This document shows positions 24,537-33,329 of a DNA stretch of 64,000 nt, piece after piece (the first letter of the stretch is position 1; each line of letters opens with the position of its first letter). The position numbers and the translations under genes are program-made. Under the pieces are notes generated by a model that saw only the letters and a list, made by a program, of their open reading frames with translations, had not been told where the DNA came from and did no database searches. This DNA comes from Oscillospiraceae bacterium (lineage in GTDB: Bacteria; Bacillota_A; Clostridia; Oscillospirales; Oscillospiraceae). The stretch covers positions 1 to 64,000 of the forward strand of contig JAFQHF010000176.1 of assembly GCA_017398105.1 (NCBI GenBank). The letters run 5' to 3'.

Positions 24537-25408
24537 AAAAGATCCTGATCACCGGTGCCAACAGCTATGTGGGACAGTCCGTTGAGAATTATCTGAAACA
24601 GTGGCCGGAAGCATACCGGGTGGACACGGTGGATATGATCGGGGAAGGCTGGAAGGAAACCTCTTTCCGGGGCTATGACGCGGTATTCCATGTGGCGGGC
24701 ATCGTCCACCTGGAGCAGGCGAAGAACGACCCTGCCCAGGCAGCGCTTTATGACCGGGTCAATGTGCACCTTGCCGTGGAGACTGCCCGGAAAGCGAAGG
24801 ATGAAGGCGTGAAGCAGTTTGTTTTTATGAGCTCTGCCAGTGTCTACGGTCTCAGTGCCCCCATCGGCAGGGTAGTCATGATCACGAAAGATACGCCGCT
24901 GCAGCCTGCGGACAACTACGGCATCAGCAAGGCGAAGGCGGAACAGGCGTTGGCGGAGCTGAAAAGCGATGCCTTCAAACAGGTCATCCTGCGTCCGCCT
25001 ATGATCTATGGCAAGGGCTGCAGGGGAAACTACCAGACCATGGCAAAGCTGGCAAGAAAGCTGCCTGTGTTCCCCTATGTGAACAATCAGCGTTCCATGC
25101 TGTATATGGAAAATCTGGCGGAATTCGTCCGTCAGGTGATCGATGATGAGGCGGAAGGTATTTTCTGCCCCCAGAACAATGAATATACCAACACCAGTGA
25201 CATGGTGAATCTGATCGCCCGTGCCAACGGCAGGGGAATCCTGATGGTCAGAGGCTTTGGCTGGGCACTGAAGATTTTGCGCCATGCGACCGCGATTGTG
25301 GACAAGGCCTTCGGCAGCCTGTGCTATGATTTTGAATTGAGCCGGTATTCCAGAGACTACTGCGTGAAAAGCCTGGAAGAATCCATTCTGGAAACAGAAT
25401 CCAAATAA
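24533..25408 (+). CDS. NAD-dependent epimerase/dehydratase family reductase
   Basis: A 291-residue extended SDR protein with the nucleotide-binding motif ITGANSYVGQSV at the N-terminus, a Ser-containing MSSASVYG stretch and the catalytic pair Tyr129-x3-Lys133 in YGISKAK. It overlaps the preceding transferase gene by 4 nt. By position after a CapD-type dehydratase it probably reduces the 4-keto group to give UDP-QuiNAc or UDP-FucNAc, as WbpV/WreQ do. Epimerase activity cannot be excluded. Confidence 0.78.
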   Translation: MKKILITGANSYVGQSVENYLKQWPEAYRVDTVDMIGEGWKETSFRGYDAVFHVAGIVHLEQAKNDPAQAALYDRVNVHLAVETARKAKDEGVKQFVFMSSASVYGLSAPIGRVVMITKDTPLQPADNYGISKAKAEQALAELKSDAFKQVILRPPMIYGKGCRGNYQTMAKLARKLPVFPYVNNQRSMLYMENLAEFVRQVIDDEAEGIFCPQNNEYTNTSDMVNLIARANGRGILMVRGFGWALKILRHATAIVDKAFGSLCYDFELSRYSRDYCVKSLEESILETESK

Positions 25409-25440
25409 CGATACAGAAACGATGACAGAGGAGGGATTGC

Positions 25441-26652
25441 GTGAAAAAGAAACGGGATATCTTATTTTTATGCCAGTTTTTTTACCCCGAATACATTTCC
25501 TCCGCGCAGCTTCCCTTTGACACAGTGCTTGCCCTGAAGGCAGCCGGATTTACCGTGGATGCGCTCTGCGGCTATCCCAAGGAATATTCTGATGGCGGTG
25601 ACATCCCAGTCAGAGAGGATATCGACGGCATTCACATTCACCGGCTGAAATATATTCAGACCGGGCGGGCAGGCTTTTTGGGCCGCATCGTCAATTATTT
25701 TTCCTTTACGCTGATGGTGCTGCTGCACATCTTTGAAATTGCCAGATACAAGGCTGTGGTTGTTTATTCCAACCCGCCGATTTTGCCCTGGATCGCATCC
25801 TGGGCAAAGGTTCTGTTCGGAACAAAGCTGGTTTTTGTTTCCTACGACCTGTATCCGGAGGTGGCAACGGTTACTAACACTCTGCGTGACGGCAATGTGA
25901 TCTGCCGGCTGATGAACCATATCAACAGGCGCGTGTACCGCCGTGCGGACAAAATCGTGGCCCTTTCCGCAGAGATGAAGGAATATATCCTGGCCCATCG
26001 TCCGATTGCGGAAGACAAGGTTGCTGTGATTCCCAACTGGTTTGCAGATCAGGGGGAACAGTCCCGAAACCGGGAGGAAAACAGCTTCCGCGAAACCGTA
26101 GGCCAGCGGTTTGTGGTCTCCTATTTCGGCAATATGGGAACCATGCAGGATATGGATACCATCCTGGGTGCCATCCGGGCACTGAAGGATGATGAAACGG
26201 TGTTTTTCCTCTTTGCAGGCCACGGCAACAAGATGGAGAAACTGAAGAAAATCGTCTCCGGGGAACAGATTCCCAATATTGCCATCCATCATTTCCTGCA
26301 CGGACAGGCCTTCCGGGATGCGCTGGCTGCCAGTGACTGCGCCTTTGTAACGCTGGAAAAGGGCGCCACCGGTCTGTGCGTGCCCAGCAAGACTTACAGC
26401 TATATGATGCAGGGCATCCCGCTTCTGGCGGTTATGGATGAATGCGACATCGTCCGGGATATCGAAAAAGGCGCGGGCTGCTGGGTCAGAAACGGCGACA
26501 GCGCCGGGCTGGTACGCTGCATCAAAGCCATGCAGCAGAACCCTGCACGGCATGAGCAGATGCGCAGAACCTGCCGCAGTCTTTATCTTGAAAATTACAC
26601 CACAGAAATCTGTACGAAAAAATATGTGACCCTGTTCCGCTCGCTTCTGTGA
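25441..26652 (+). CDS. Glycosyltransferase family 4, WbuB-like
   Basis: A 403-residue GT-B fold transferase. The N-terminal domain starts ILFLCQFFYPEYISSAQLP and contains VVYSNPPILPWIASW and SYDLYPEVA, typical of WbuB proteins that add L-FucNAc in O-antigen and capsule pathways. The C-terminal donor domain has FGNMGTMQDMDTIL and a CVPSKTYSYMMQGIPLLA motif. The start is GTG 25441 with GGAGG about 7 nt upstream. The UDP-L-FucNAc genes follow directly, which supports L-FucNAc as donor sugar (inference). Confidence 0.82.
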   Translation: MKKKRDILFLCQFFYPEYISSAQLPFDTVLALKAAGFTVDALCGYPKEYSDGGDIPVREDIDGIHIHRLKYIQTGRAGFLGRIVNYFSFTLMVLLHIFEIARYKAVVVYSNPPILPWIASWAKVLFGTKLVFVSYDLYPEVATVTNTLRDGNVICRLMNHINRRVYRRADKIVALSAEMKEYILAHRPIAEDKVAVIPNWFADQGEQSRNREENSFRETVGQRFVVSYFGNMGTMQDMDTILGAIRALKDDETVFFLFAGHGNKMEKLKKIVSGEQIPNIAIHHFLHGQAFRDALAASDCAFVTLEKGATGLCVPSKTYSYMMQGIPLLAVMDECDIVRDIEKGAGCWVRNGDSAGLVRCIKAMQQNPARHEQMRRTCRSLYLENYTTEICTKKYVTLFRSLL

Positions 26653-26675
26653 CCGGGGAGGGAAGGAGAGTAATC

Positions 26676-27722
26676 ATGAGTATTTTTGAAAACAAGACCC
26701 TGATGATCACCGGCGGTACCGGTTCCTTCGGCAACGCTGTGCTGAACCGCTTCCTGGATACGGATATCAAGGAGATCCGTGTCTTCTCCCGGGATGAAAA
26801 GAAGCAGGACGATATGCGCCACGAATTCCAGGCCCGTCTGCCGGAGGCTGCCAACAAGATCAAGTTCTTCATCGGCGATGTCCGGGATCTGTCCTCCGTC
26901 CGCAATGCCATGCACGGCGTTGACTACATTTTCCATGCCGCTGCCCTGAAGCAGGTGCCCTCCTGCGAGTTCTTCCCCATGGAGGCGGTAAAGACCAATG
27001 TCATCGGCACTGACAATGTGCTGACCGCCGCTATCGATGCCGGGGTGAAGACCGTTATCTGCCTGTCCACCGATAAGGCTGCCTATCCCGTTAATGCCAT
27101 GGGTACCTCCAAGGCCATGATGGAGAAGGTCATCGTTGCCAAGTCCCGCACGGTTGACCCGGAGGATACCAAGATCTGCTGCACCCGCTATGGCAACGTT
27201 ATGTGCTCCCGGGGCTCCGTTATCCCCCTGTGGATCGAGCAGATCAAGGCTGGCAATCCCATCACCATCACCGAGCCCTCCATGACCCGGTTTATCATGA
27301 GCCTGGAGGAGGCGGTGGATCTGGTGCTGTTCGCCTTTGAACATGGCGTCAGCGGTGATATTCTGGTTCAAAAGGCTCCTGCCTGCACCATTGAGACGCT
27401 GGCAAAGGCCGTCACCGGTCTGTTTGCGCCCGGTCATGAGATCAAGGTCATCGGTATCCGCCATGGCGAGAAGATGTACGAAACGCTGCTGACCAACGAG
27501 GAGTGCGCCAATGCCATCGACCTGGGCAATTTCTACCGGGTTCCCTCCGACAAGCGCGACCTGAACTACGACAAGTATTTCAAGGAAGGCGACAAGGAGC
27601 GCAATGTGCTGACCGAGTTCAATTCCAGCAACACCGACCTGCTGAATGTGGCCCAGGTTCAGGAAAAACTGCTGAGCCTGTCCTACATCCGGGAAGAACT
27701 GGCAGCCTGGAAGAAAGACTGA
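26676..27722 (+). CDS. fnlA: UDP-GlcNAc 4,6-dehydratase/epimerase, FnlA/CapE type
   Basis: A 348-residue SDR enzyme, first step of UDP-L-FucNAc synthesis: it dehydrates and epimerises UDP-GlcNAc. The start MSIFENKTLMITGGTGSFGN and VFSRDEKKQDDMRHEF are nearly invariant in FnlA/CapE proteins. CLSTDKAAYPVNAMGTSKAM holds the catalytic Thr-Asp-Lys and Met-x3-Lys set. ATG 26676 with AAGGAGAG upstream is preferred to a GTG at 26649. It is the first of three enzymes of the pathway in the locus. Confidence 0.92.
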   Translation: MSIFENKTLMITGGTGSFGNAVLNRFLDTDIKEIRVFSRDEKKQDDMRHEFQARLPEAANKIKFFIGDVRDLSSVRNAMHGVDYIFHAAALKQVPSCEFFPMEAVKTNVIGTDNVLTAAIDAGVKTVICLSTDKAAYPVNAMGTSKAMMEKVIVAKSRTVDPEDTKICCTRYGNVMCSRGSVIPLWIEQIKAGNPITITEPSMTRFIMSLEEAVDLVLFAFEHGVSGDILVQKAPACTIETLAKAVTGLFAPGHEIKVIGIRHGEKMYETLLTNEECANAIDLGNFYRVPSDKRDLNYDKYFKEGDKERNVLTEFNSSNTDLLNVAQVQEKLLSLSYIREELAAWKKD

Positions 27723-27746
27723 TTCAAATAACAGGAGGAATCGAGG

Positions 27747-28946
27747 ATGAACATTCTCATCACCGGCGCAGCCGGCTTTGTAGGCAAAAACCTGACTGCT
27801 GCCCTGCAGTGCATCCGGGACGGCAAGGACCGTACCCATCCGGGTCTTTCCATCGGGGAGCTGTACCTGTATGATATCGATTCCCCCGCATCCTTACTGG
27901 AGGAGGCCTGCCAAAAGGCGGACTTTGTCTTCAATCTGGCAGGTGTGAACCGTCCGAAAAATCAGGAGGAGTTCATGCAGGGCAACTTCGGCTTTGCCTC
28001 CACACTGCTGGATACCCTGAAAAAACATCACAATACCTGCCCTGTTATGCTGTCCTCTTCCATTCAGGCTACCCTGGTGGGCCGCTATGCAGGCGGCGAA
28101 TACGGCAAGAGCAAGAAAGCGGGCGAGGAACTGTTCTTTGCCTATGCGGAAGAAACCGGGGCCAAGGTGCTGGTGTACCGCTTCCCCAATCTCTTCGGCA
28201 AATGGTGCCGTCCCAACTATAACAGTGCAGTGGCAACCTTCTGCCATAACTATGCCCATGACCTGCCCATCACTGTCAACGATCCTTCCGTGGAGCTGGA
28301 ACTTCTGTACATTGATGATCTGGTGGACGAGATGATCGCGGCCCTGGAGGGCAGAGAACACCGCTGCGAATTTGATGGGGTAGATACGGTCCTGACAGAT
28401 ACCGGCCGCTACTGCGCCGCACCGGTTTCCCATAAGGCAACTCTGGGAGAGATCGTCTCCCTGCTGGATGCCTTTAAGTCCCAGCCGGAAAGCCTGACGA
28501 TGCCGGAGATCCCCAAGGGCTCCTTTGCCAAGAAGCTGTATTCCACCTATCTTTCCTACCTGCCCAAAGAAAAGGCAGCGTTCCCCTTAAAAATGAATGT
28601 GGACGCCCGGGGAAGCTTTACAGAGCTGCTGCGTACGGAAAAGTGCGGCCAGTTCAGCGTGAATATTTCCAAGCCCGGCATCACCAAGGGTCAGCACTGG
28701 CACCACACCAAGTGGGAATTCTTCATTGTTGTGGCAGGCCGGGGCCTGATCCAGCAGCGGAAAGTGGGCTCCGATGAGGTGCTGAACTTTGAAGTCAGCG
28801 GAGAAAAAATCGAAGCGGTGCATATGCTGCCCGGATATACCCATAATATCATTAACCTTTCCGAAACGGAAAATCTGGTGACGGTGATGTGGGCCAATGA
28901 ATGCTTTGATCCCAGTAAGCCGGACACCTTCTTTGAGGTGGTGTAA
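27747..28946 (+). CDS. fnlB: UDP-2-acetamido-2,6-dideoxy-hexulose reductase, FnlB/CapF type
   Basis: A 399-residue two-domain enzyme of UDP-L-FucNAc synthesis. The N-terminal SDR reductase domain (ILITGAAGFVGKNL; YGKSKKAGEELFF) reduces the C4 ketone. The C-terminal cupin domain (about 280-399) has the metal-site sequence QHWHHTKWEFFIV and a later His in MLPGYTHNI; in CapF this domain epimerises C3. It is spaced 24 bp from fnlA and 2 bp from the following acetyltransferase gene. Confidence 0.92.
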   Translation: MNILITGAAGFVGKNLTAALQCIRDGKDRTHPGLSIGELYLYDIDSPASLLEEACQKADFVFNLAGVNRPKNQEEFMQGNFGFASTLLDTLKKHHNTCPVMLSSSIQATLVGRYAGGEYGKSKKAGEELFFAYAEETGAKVLVYRFPNLFGKWCRPNYNSAVATFCHNYAHDLPITVNDPSVELELLYIDDLVDEMIAALEGREHRCEFDGVDTVLTDTGRYCAAPVSHKATLGEIVSLLDAFKSQPESLTMPEIPKGSFAKKLYSTYLSYLPKEKAAFPLKMNVDARGSFTELLRTEKCGQFSVNISKPGITKGQHWHHTKWEFFIVVAGRGLIQQRKVGSDEVLNFEVSGEKIEAVHMLPGYTHNIINLSETENLVTVMWANECFDPSKPDTFFEVV

Positions 28947-28948
28947 GC

Positions 28949-29464
28949 GTGAAAAAACTGCTGATTTTGGGGGCGGGCGGCTACGGAAAGACCATTGCGG
29001 ATGTTGCCCGGCAGATGGACTGCTATGATAAGATCGCTTTCCTGGATGATGGGAAGCAGGGGCCCGATATTCTGGGCCGGTGCGAAGAATATACCATGTT
29101 CTGCGATGACCGGACGGAAGTTTATCCTGCCTTCGGCAATAATGAAGCGCGGATGAACTGGCTGAACCGGCTGCTGGAAGAGGAGATTCCGGTGCCCACA
29201 CTGGTGCATCCCAGCGCCTATGTCAGTCCCTGTGCGGTTTTGGGAGAAGGCACTGTGGTGCTTCCCATGGCGGTGGTCAATACCGGCGTTACTGTTGAGG
29301 CGGGCTGTATCATCAATATCGGTGCCCTGATCGACCATGACTGTGTGATCGAAGCCGGTGTCCACCTGTGTCCCGGTGTTATTGTAAAGGCAGAGAACCG
29401 GATCGCTTCCGGTGAAAAAATAGAATCCGGCGAAGTGATCCTCGCCAGAATCTATCCTGTATAA
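28949..29464 (+). CDS. NeuD/PglD-like sugar acyltransferase (left-handed beta-helix)
   Basis: A 171-residue protein with an N-terminal Rossmann-like part (KKLLILGAGGYGKTIADVA) and hexapeptide repeats from about residue 85 (VHPSAYVSPCAVLGEGTVV, then INIGALIDHDCVIEAGVHL). The GALIDHDC histidine corresponds to the catalytic base of NeuD/PglD acetyltransferases. It is shorter than the usual about 200-210 residues, ending soon after the helix. GTG 28949 has GAGGTGG 8 nt upstream. It lies between fnlB and fnlC, so it probably acylates an intermediate or finished sugar of this pathway; the substrate is unknown. Confidence 0.75.
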   Translation: MKKLLILGAGGYGKTIADVARQMDCYDKIAFLDDGKQGPDILGRCEEYTMFCDDRTEVYPAFGNNEARMNWLNRLLEEEIPVPTLVHPSAYVSPCAVLGEGTVVLPMAVVNTGVTVEAGCIINIGALIDHDCVIEAGVHLCPGVIVKAENRIASGEKIESGEVILARIYPV

Positions 29465-29479
29465 AAAGGAGTGTTTCCT

Positions 29480-30664
29480 ATGGAAATGAAGCTGGATTAT
29501 TCGGATATTTCCTTCAAAAACAACGGCAAGCTGAAGCTGCTGATCATCGTGGGCACCCGTCCCGAGATCATCCGGCTGGCTGCCGTCATCAATAAGTGCC
29601 GCAAGTATTTTGACTGTATTCTGGCCCACACCGGCCAGAACTACGATTATAATCTGAACGGCATCTTTTTCCGGGATCTGGGTCTTGCGGACCCGGATGT
29701 GTACATGAACGCGGTTGGCGACGACCTGGGCGCTACCGTTGGCAACATTATCAACTGCTCTTACAAGCTGATGGCTGCCATCAAGCCCGATGCCATGCTG
29801 ATCCTGGGTGACACCAACTCCTGCCTGTCCGCCATCCCGGCAAAGCGGCTGCATATCCCCATCTTCCATATGGAAGCCGGCAACCGCTGCAAGGATGAGT
29901 GCCTGCCCGAGGAAACCAACCGCCGGATCGTGGACATTATCTCGGACGTGAATCTTGCCTACTCCGAGCATGCCCGGAAGTATCTGCACGACTGCGGCCT
30001 GCCCAAGGAGCGTACTTATGTGACCGGTTCTCCCATGGCGGAAGTTCTGCATGAGAATCTGGATGCCATCATGGCCTCTGATGTCCATGCCCGTCTGGGT
30101 CTGGAAAAAGGCAGGTATATCCTGCTGTCTGCCCACCGGGAGGAGAACATCGACACGGAGAAGAATTTCCTGTCCCTGTTCACGGCCATCAACGCCATGG
30201 CGGAAAAGTATGATATGCCCATTCTCTACTCCTGCCATCCCCGCTCCAAGAAGCGTCTGGAAGCCAGCGGCTTCCAGCTTGACAAGCGTGTCATCAAAAA
30301 TGAGCCTCTGGGCTTCCATGACTATAACTGCCTGCAGATGAACGCATTTGCCGTGGTGTCCGATTCCGGTACGTTGCCGGAAGAATCCAGCTTCTTTACC
30401 TCTGTGGGCCATCCCTTCTCGGCAGTGTGCATCCGCACCTCCACCGAGCGTCCGGAAGCTCTGGACAAGGCCTGCTTCATTCTGGCGGGCATTGACGAAG
30501 GTCACCTGCTGCAGGCGGTGGATACCGCTGTGCAGATGAATCTGGAGGGTGACCATGGCATTCCCGTTCCGGATTATGTGGAAGAAAATGTGTCCACAAA
30601 GGTGGTCAAGATCATCCAGTCCTACACCGGCGTGGTAGACAAGATGGTCTGGCGCAAGTATTAA
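29480..30664 (+). CDS. fnlC: Non-hydrolysing UDP-sugar 2-epimerase, FnlC/CapG type
   Basis: A 394-residue WecB-family enzyme. LLIIVGTRPEIIRLAAVI, HTGQNYDYNLNG, HMEAGNRCKDECLPEETNRR and LLSAHREENIDTEKN are family signatures around the active site. In this context it would epimerise C2 to give UDP-L-FucNAc, completing the FnlA/B/C route; a UDP-ManNAc-forming role is less likely. ATG 29480 is used, AAAGGAG lying 8 nt upstream. Confidence 0.9.
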   Translation: MEMKLDYSDISFKNNGKLKLLIIVGTRPEIIRLAAVINKCRKYFDCILAHTGQNYDYNLNGIFFRDLGLADPDVYMNAVGDDLGATVGNIINCSYKLMAAIKPDAMLILGDTNSCLSAIPAKRLHIPIFHMEAGNRCKDECLPEETNRRIVDIISDVNLAYSEHARKYLHDCGLPKERTYVTGSPMAEVLHENLDAIMASDVHARLGLEKGRYILLSAHREENIDTEKNFLSLFTAINAMAEKYDMPILYSCHPRSKKRLEASGFQLDKRVIKNEPLGFHDYNCLQMNAFAVVSDSGTLPEESSFFTSVGHPFSAVCIRTSTERPEALDKACFILAGIDEGHLLQAVDTAVQMNLEGDHGIPVPDYVEENVSTKVVKIIQSYTGVVDKMVWRKY

Positions 30665-30671
30665 CATAGCT

Positions 30672-30916
30672 GGGCAGGGGCTTGCCCCCGCCGCAGACTG
30701 TAGAAAGCGCTTCGCAGAATTTGCCGCGGAAGCGGCAAATCAATTCTAATCATTTTTGGCCGCGGCATGTACGTGGACAAAAATACTTCTCAGGCTGCAA
30801 GTGTGGAATTGATTCGCCATGGGCGAATCAATTATGCGCGCAGCAGACTGCAAGAATTTGGCGGAAAGCCCTGAAGGGGATTTTCGGCATGTTAGGGCAG
30901 GGGCTTGCCCCCGCCG
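30672..30916. repeat. Hairpin-rich intergenic repeat bounded by identical 22-bp hairpins
   Basis: The 22-bp unit starting GGGCAGGGGCTTGCCCC occurs as a direct repeat at 30672-30693 and 30895-30916. Inside are TTGCCGC (30721-30727) with GCGGCAA (30732-30738), and AATTGATTCGCC (30807-30818) with GGCGAATCAATT (30822-30833). Positions 30835-30886 are the reverse complement of 5378-5429 at 48 of 52 bases. No gene is supported in 30665-30950. The region splits the sugar-nucleotide genes from the polymerase and transferase genes. Confidence 0.65.
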
Positions 30917-30950
30917 TATTCCAATATTCAAAAAATAAGGAGGCGAGTGC

Positions 30951-32060
30951 ATGAAGTACCTGTTCATCAACTCCGTTGCGGGCTTTGGCAGCACCGGACG
31001 GATCGCGGCTGAAAAATGCCGGGAGCTGATGAAGGAGGGCCACGAATGTGTGCTCGCCTTTGGTCGTGACAGGGCAAACTGCGATGATATTCCCACGGTA
31101 CAGATCGGTACATCCCTGGATTTTAAACTGCACGGAATCAGAAACCGGCTCCTGGATGACCATGGATTTGGCTCCAAATCAGCTACCCGGAAGTTTTTAA
31201 ACTGGGTCAGAAAATACGATCCGGATGTGATCTGGCTGCACAACATTCACGGCTATTACATCCACATTGGGCTGTTGTTCGGGTATCTTCGCACCTGCGG
31301 AAAGAAAATTATCTGGACGCTCCATGACTGCTGGGCATTTACCGGCCACTGCGCCTATTTTGATTATGCCGGCTGCGGCAAATGGAAGTCCGGCTGCTGC
31401 GACTGTCCCCAGAAAGGAAGCTATCCGGCAAGCCTTTTCCGGGACAACAGCCGCAGTAATTATGAAAAGAAGAAGCAGCTGTTTACCGGAATTCCGAATG
31501 TGACCCTGATTGTACCCTCTCACTGGCTGGAAAGCCGGGTGAAGCAGAGCTTTCTGAAGGACTATCCCGTGGAGGTGGTATATAACACCATCAACCGGGA
31601 GATTTTCAGGCCAACCTCCGGCGGTTTCCGGGAAAAATATGGTCTGGAAGGAAAGAAAGTGCTGCTTGGCGTTGCCAGCGTCTGGGATGAGCGGAAGGGG
31701 TTAAAGGACTTTCTGGCCCTGTCCGAACTGCTGGATGAAACCTACAAAATTGTACTGATCGGATTGGCGCCGGAGCAGATCGCTGCGCTGCCCCCCAATA
31801 TTCTGGGTCTTCCCAGAACCAACAGCATGGAGGAACTGGCCCGGGCCTATACGGCGGCGGATATTTTCCTGAATCCCAGTACTGAGGAGACGTTCGGCAT
31901 GACTGCCATGGAGGCCCGCAGCTGCGGCACCGAGGCAATTGTCTATCAGGACACAGCCTGCGAGGAAATCGTCAATCAGTTTGGCGGCATTGCCGTACCC
32001 AGAGGTGCGGAGCATCTGTATGCCGCTGTGTTAAAACTGACCAAGGAGGAGAAAAAATGA
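30951..32060 (+). CDS. Glycosyltransferase family 4, WcaC-like
   Basis: A 369-residue cytosolic or membrane-associated GT-B enzyme. It starts YLFINSVAGFGSTGRIA and has the LHDCWAFTGHCAYFDY motif with a conserved cysteine cluster (CGKWKSGCCDCPQ), a feature of WcaC-like transferases. The C-terminal EX7E-type motif is EETFGMTAMEARSCG. Donor and acceptor cannot be predicted. It overlaps the polymerase gene by 4 nt. Confidence 0.82.
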   Translation: MKYLFINSVAGFGSTGRIAAEKCRELMKEGHECVLAFGRDRANCDDIPTVQIGTSLDFKLHGIRNRLLDDHGFGSKSATRKFLNWVRKYDPDVIWLHNIHGYYIHIGLLFGYLRTCGKKIIWTLHDCWAFTGHCAYFDYAGCGKWKSGCCDCPQKGSYPASLFRDNSRSNYEKKKQLFTGIPNVTLIVPSHWLESRVKQSFLKDYPVEVVYNTINREIFRPTSGGFREKYGLEGKKVLLGVASVWDERKGLKDFLALSELLDETYKIVLIGLAPEQIAALPPNILGLPRTNSMEELARAYTAADIFLNPSTEETFGMTAMEARSCGTEAIVYQDTACEEIVNQFGGIAVPRGAEHLYAAVLKLTKEEKK

Positions 32061-33313
32061 AGCAATACTCCCTGCTGGAGACCAAAGCCGGAAAACTTAC
32101 CTTTGGAATCTTTCTGTTTGCCATGCTGCTGCTGGCACGGGATACGCTGATTACCTCCTGCGTGCTGGGATTTACCAAGTCCCAGTTTCTGATGCTGGGA
32201 CTGATCGCGCTGTTCGGTCTTGGGTTCCTGATCCGAAACCGGGCGGAGATCCTGAACATTCTGAAAGACAGGCGCATGCTCCTGGTCGCTGCCTCAGCGG
32301 TGATCCTGCTTGTGCCCATGGTTTTGAAACGGGACTGGCAGATGATGTATTTCAGTGTCCTGATCTGCCTGTTCTTTGCGGTTTTTCTGTCTTATTTTAC
32401 CAATTGCAGAGAAACAGCGGTCTGGTATCTGATTTCCCTGACGGTGCTGTGCCTCCATTCGCTGATTACCATGTACCTGCTGAAGCCAATGGCTGTGGCG
32501 GGGAGCATCCATGTTCCTGTTTTCCAGAATTCTGCCGGAGCGGAATTTTTTGATTTTGGTCTGTCCTTTGTGGTTACAGATCCCTTCTGGCGCAGAAACT
32601 TTGGCGTCTTCCGGGAGCCGGGTGTTTACCAGTTTTTCATTCTGCTGGGGTTGTATCTGAACAATTACGAAGCGGACTGGAAACATGCCTGGATCTTGTG
32701 GACGGTAAACATCATCCTGGCTGTTACGATGCTATCCACCTTTGCGGTGGGCGGCTTCATTGAAATGGGGCTGCTGGCAGTATTTGTGTATTTTGACAAG
32801 AAATGGTATCGGACCAGGAGCGGAAAATGGCTGGGCCTTGGTGCGGTGGCTGCGGCAGCGGCGGCGATTGCCGGTTTGGTCTGGATTTTCCGCGGACAAT
32901 CCTTTGGCGATACTATTTTCTATGAGATTTATGACATGCTCCTGCGGCTGACCACAAAGTCCAATTCTCTTGTGGATCGTCTGAGCGCGATTTTTGACAA
33001 TCTGGCATTGTTTCTGCGCAGTCCTCTGGTGGGAGATTCGGTTGCCAATGTGCTCCATGGCACTGCCCACAATACCAGCTCCACGCTGATCCTGTTTGCC
33101 ATGTTCGGTGTGGCAGGGGGCTTGCTGAATGTAGCTGCCTGGATCGCACTGGCCTGGAAGCGGGAGCGGTGTCTGCTGGGCAACCTGGTTCTGCTGCTGA
33201 TTTTGTTCATGTCCTTCAACACCCAGAATCTGGTGGCGGATATATTTTTCTGGCTGTTCCCCTATATGGCTCTGACGGAGCGGGGACTGCCGCTGCTGAA
33301 AAAGAAAAAGTAA
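32057..33313 (+). CDS. Wzy-like polysaccharide polymerase / O-antigen ligase-like membrane protein
   Basis: A 418-residue protein with about ten to twelve predicted transmembrane helices and a larger extracytoplasmic stretch near residues 140-205 holding FGVFREPGVYQFFILLGLY. The REPG sequence before a helix is common in Wzy polymerases and O-antigen-ligase-fold proteins. Such proteins join lipid-linked repeats on the outer face of the membrane. Sequence conservation in this class is low, so the call rests on topology, the REPG motif and the position among transferases and a flippase. Confidence 0.7.
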   Translation: MKQYSLLETKAGKLTFGIFLFAMLLLARDTLITSCVLGFTKSQFLMLGLIALFGLGFLIRNRAEILNILKDRRMLLVAASAVILLVPMVLKRDWQMMYFSVLICLFFAVFLSYFTNCRETAVWYLISLTVLCLHSLITMYLLKPMAVAGSIHVPVFQNSAGAEFFDFGLSFVVTDPFWRRNFGVFREPGVYQFFILLGLYLNNYEADWKHAWILWTVNIILAVTMLSTFAVGGFIEMGLLAVFVYFDKKWYRTRSGKWLGLGAVAAAAAAIAGLVWIFRGQSFGDTIFYEIYDMLLRLTTKSNSLVDRLSAIFDNLALFLRSPLVGDSVANVLHGTAHNTSSTLILFAMFGVAGGLLNVAAWIALAWKRERCLLGNLVLLLILFMSFNTQNLVADIFFWLFPYMALTERGLPLLKKKK

Positions 33314-33329
33314 GGAAGTGATTTTTCCT

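Noticed and set aside
30682..30954. Plus-strand frame of 90 codons
   Set aside because: It runs through the repeat island and has no binding site or known domain.
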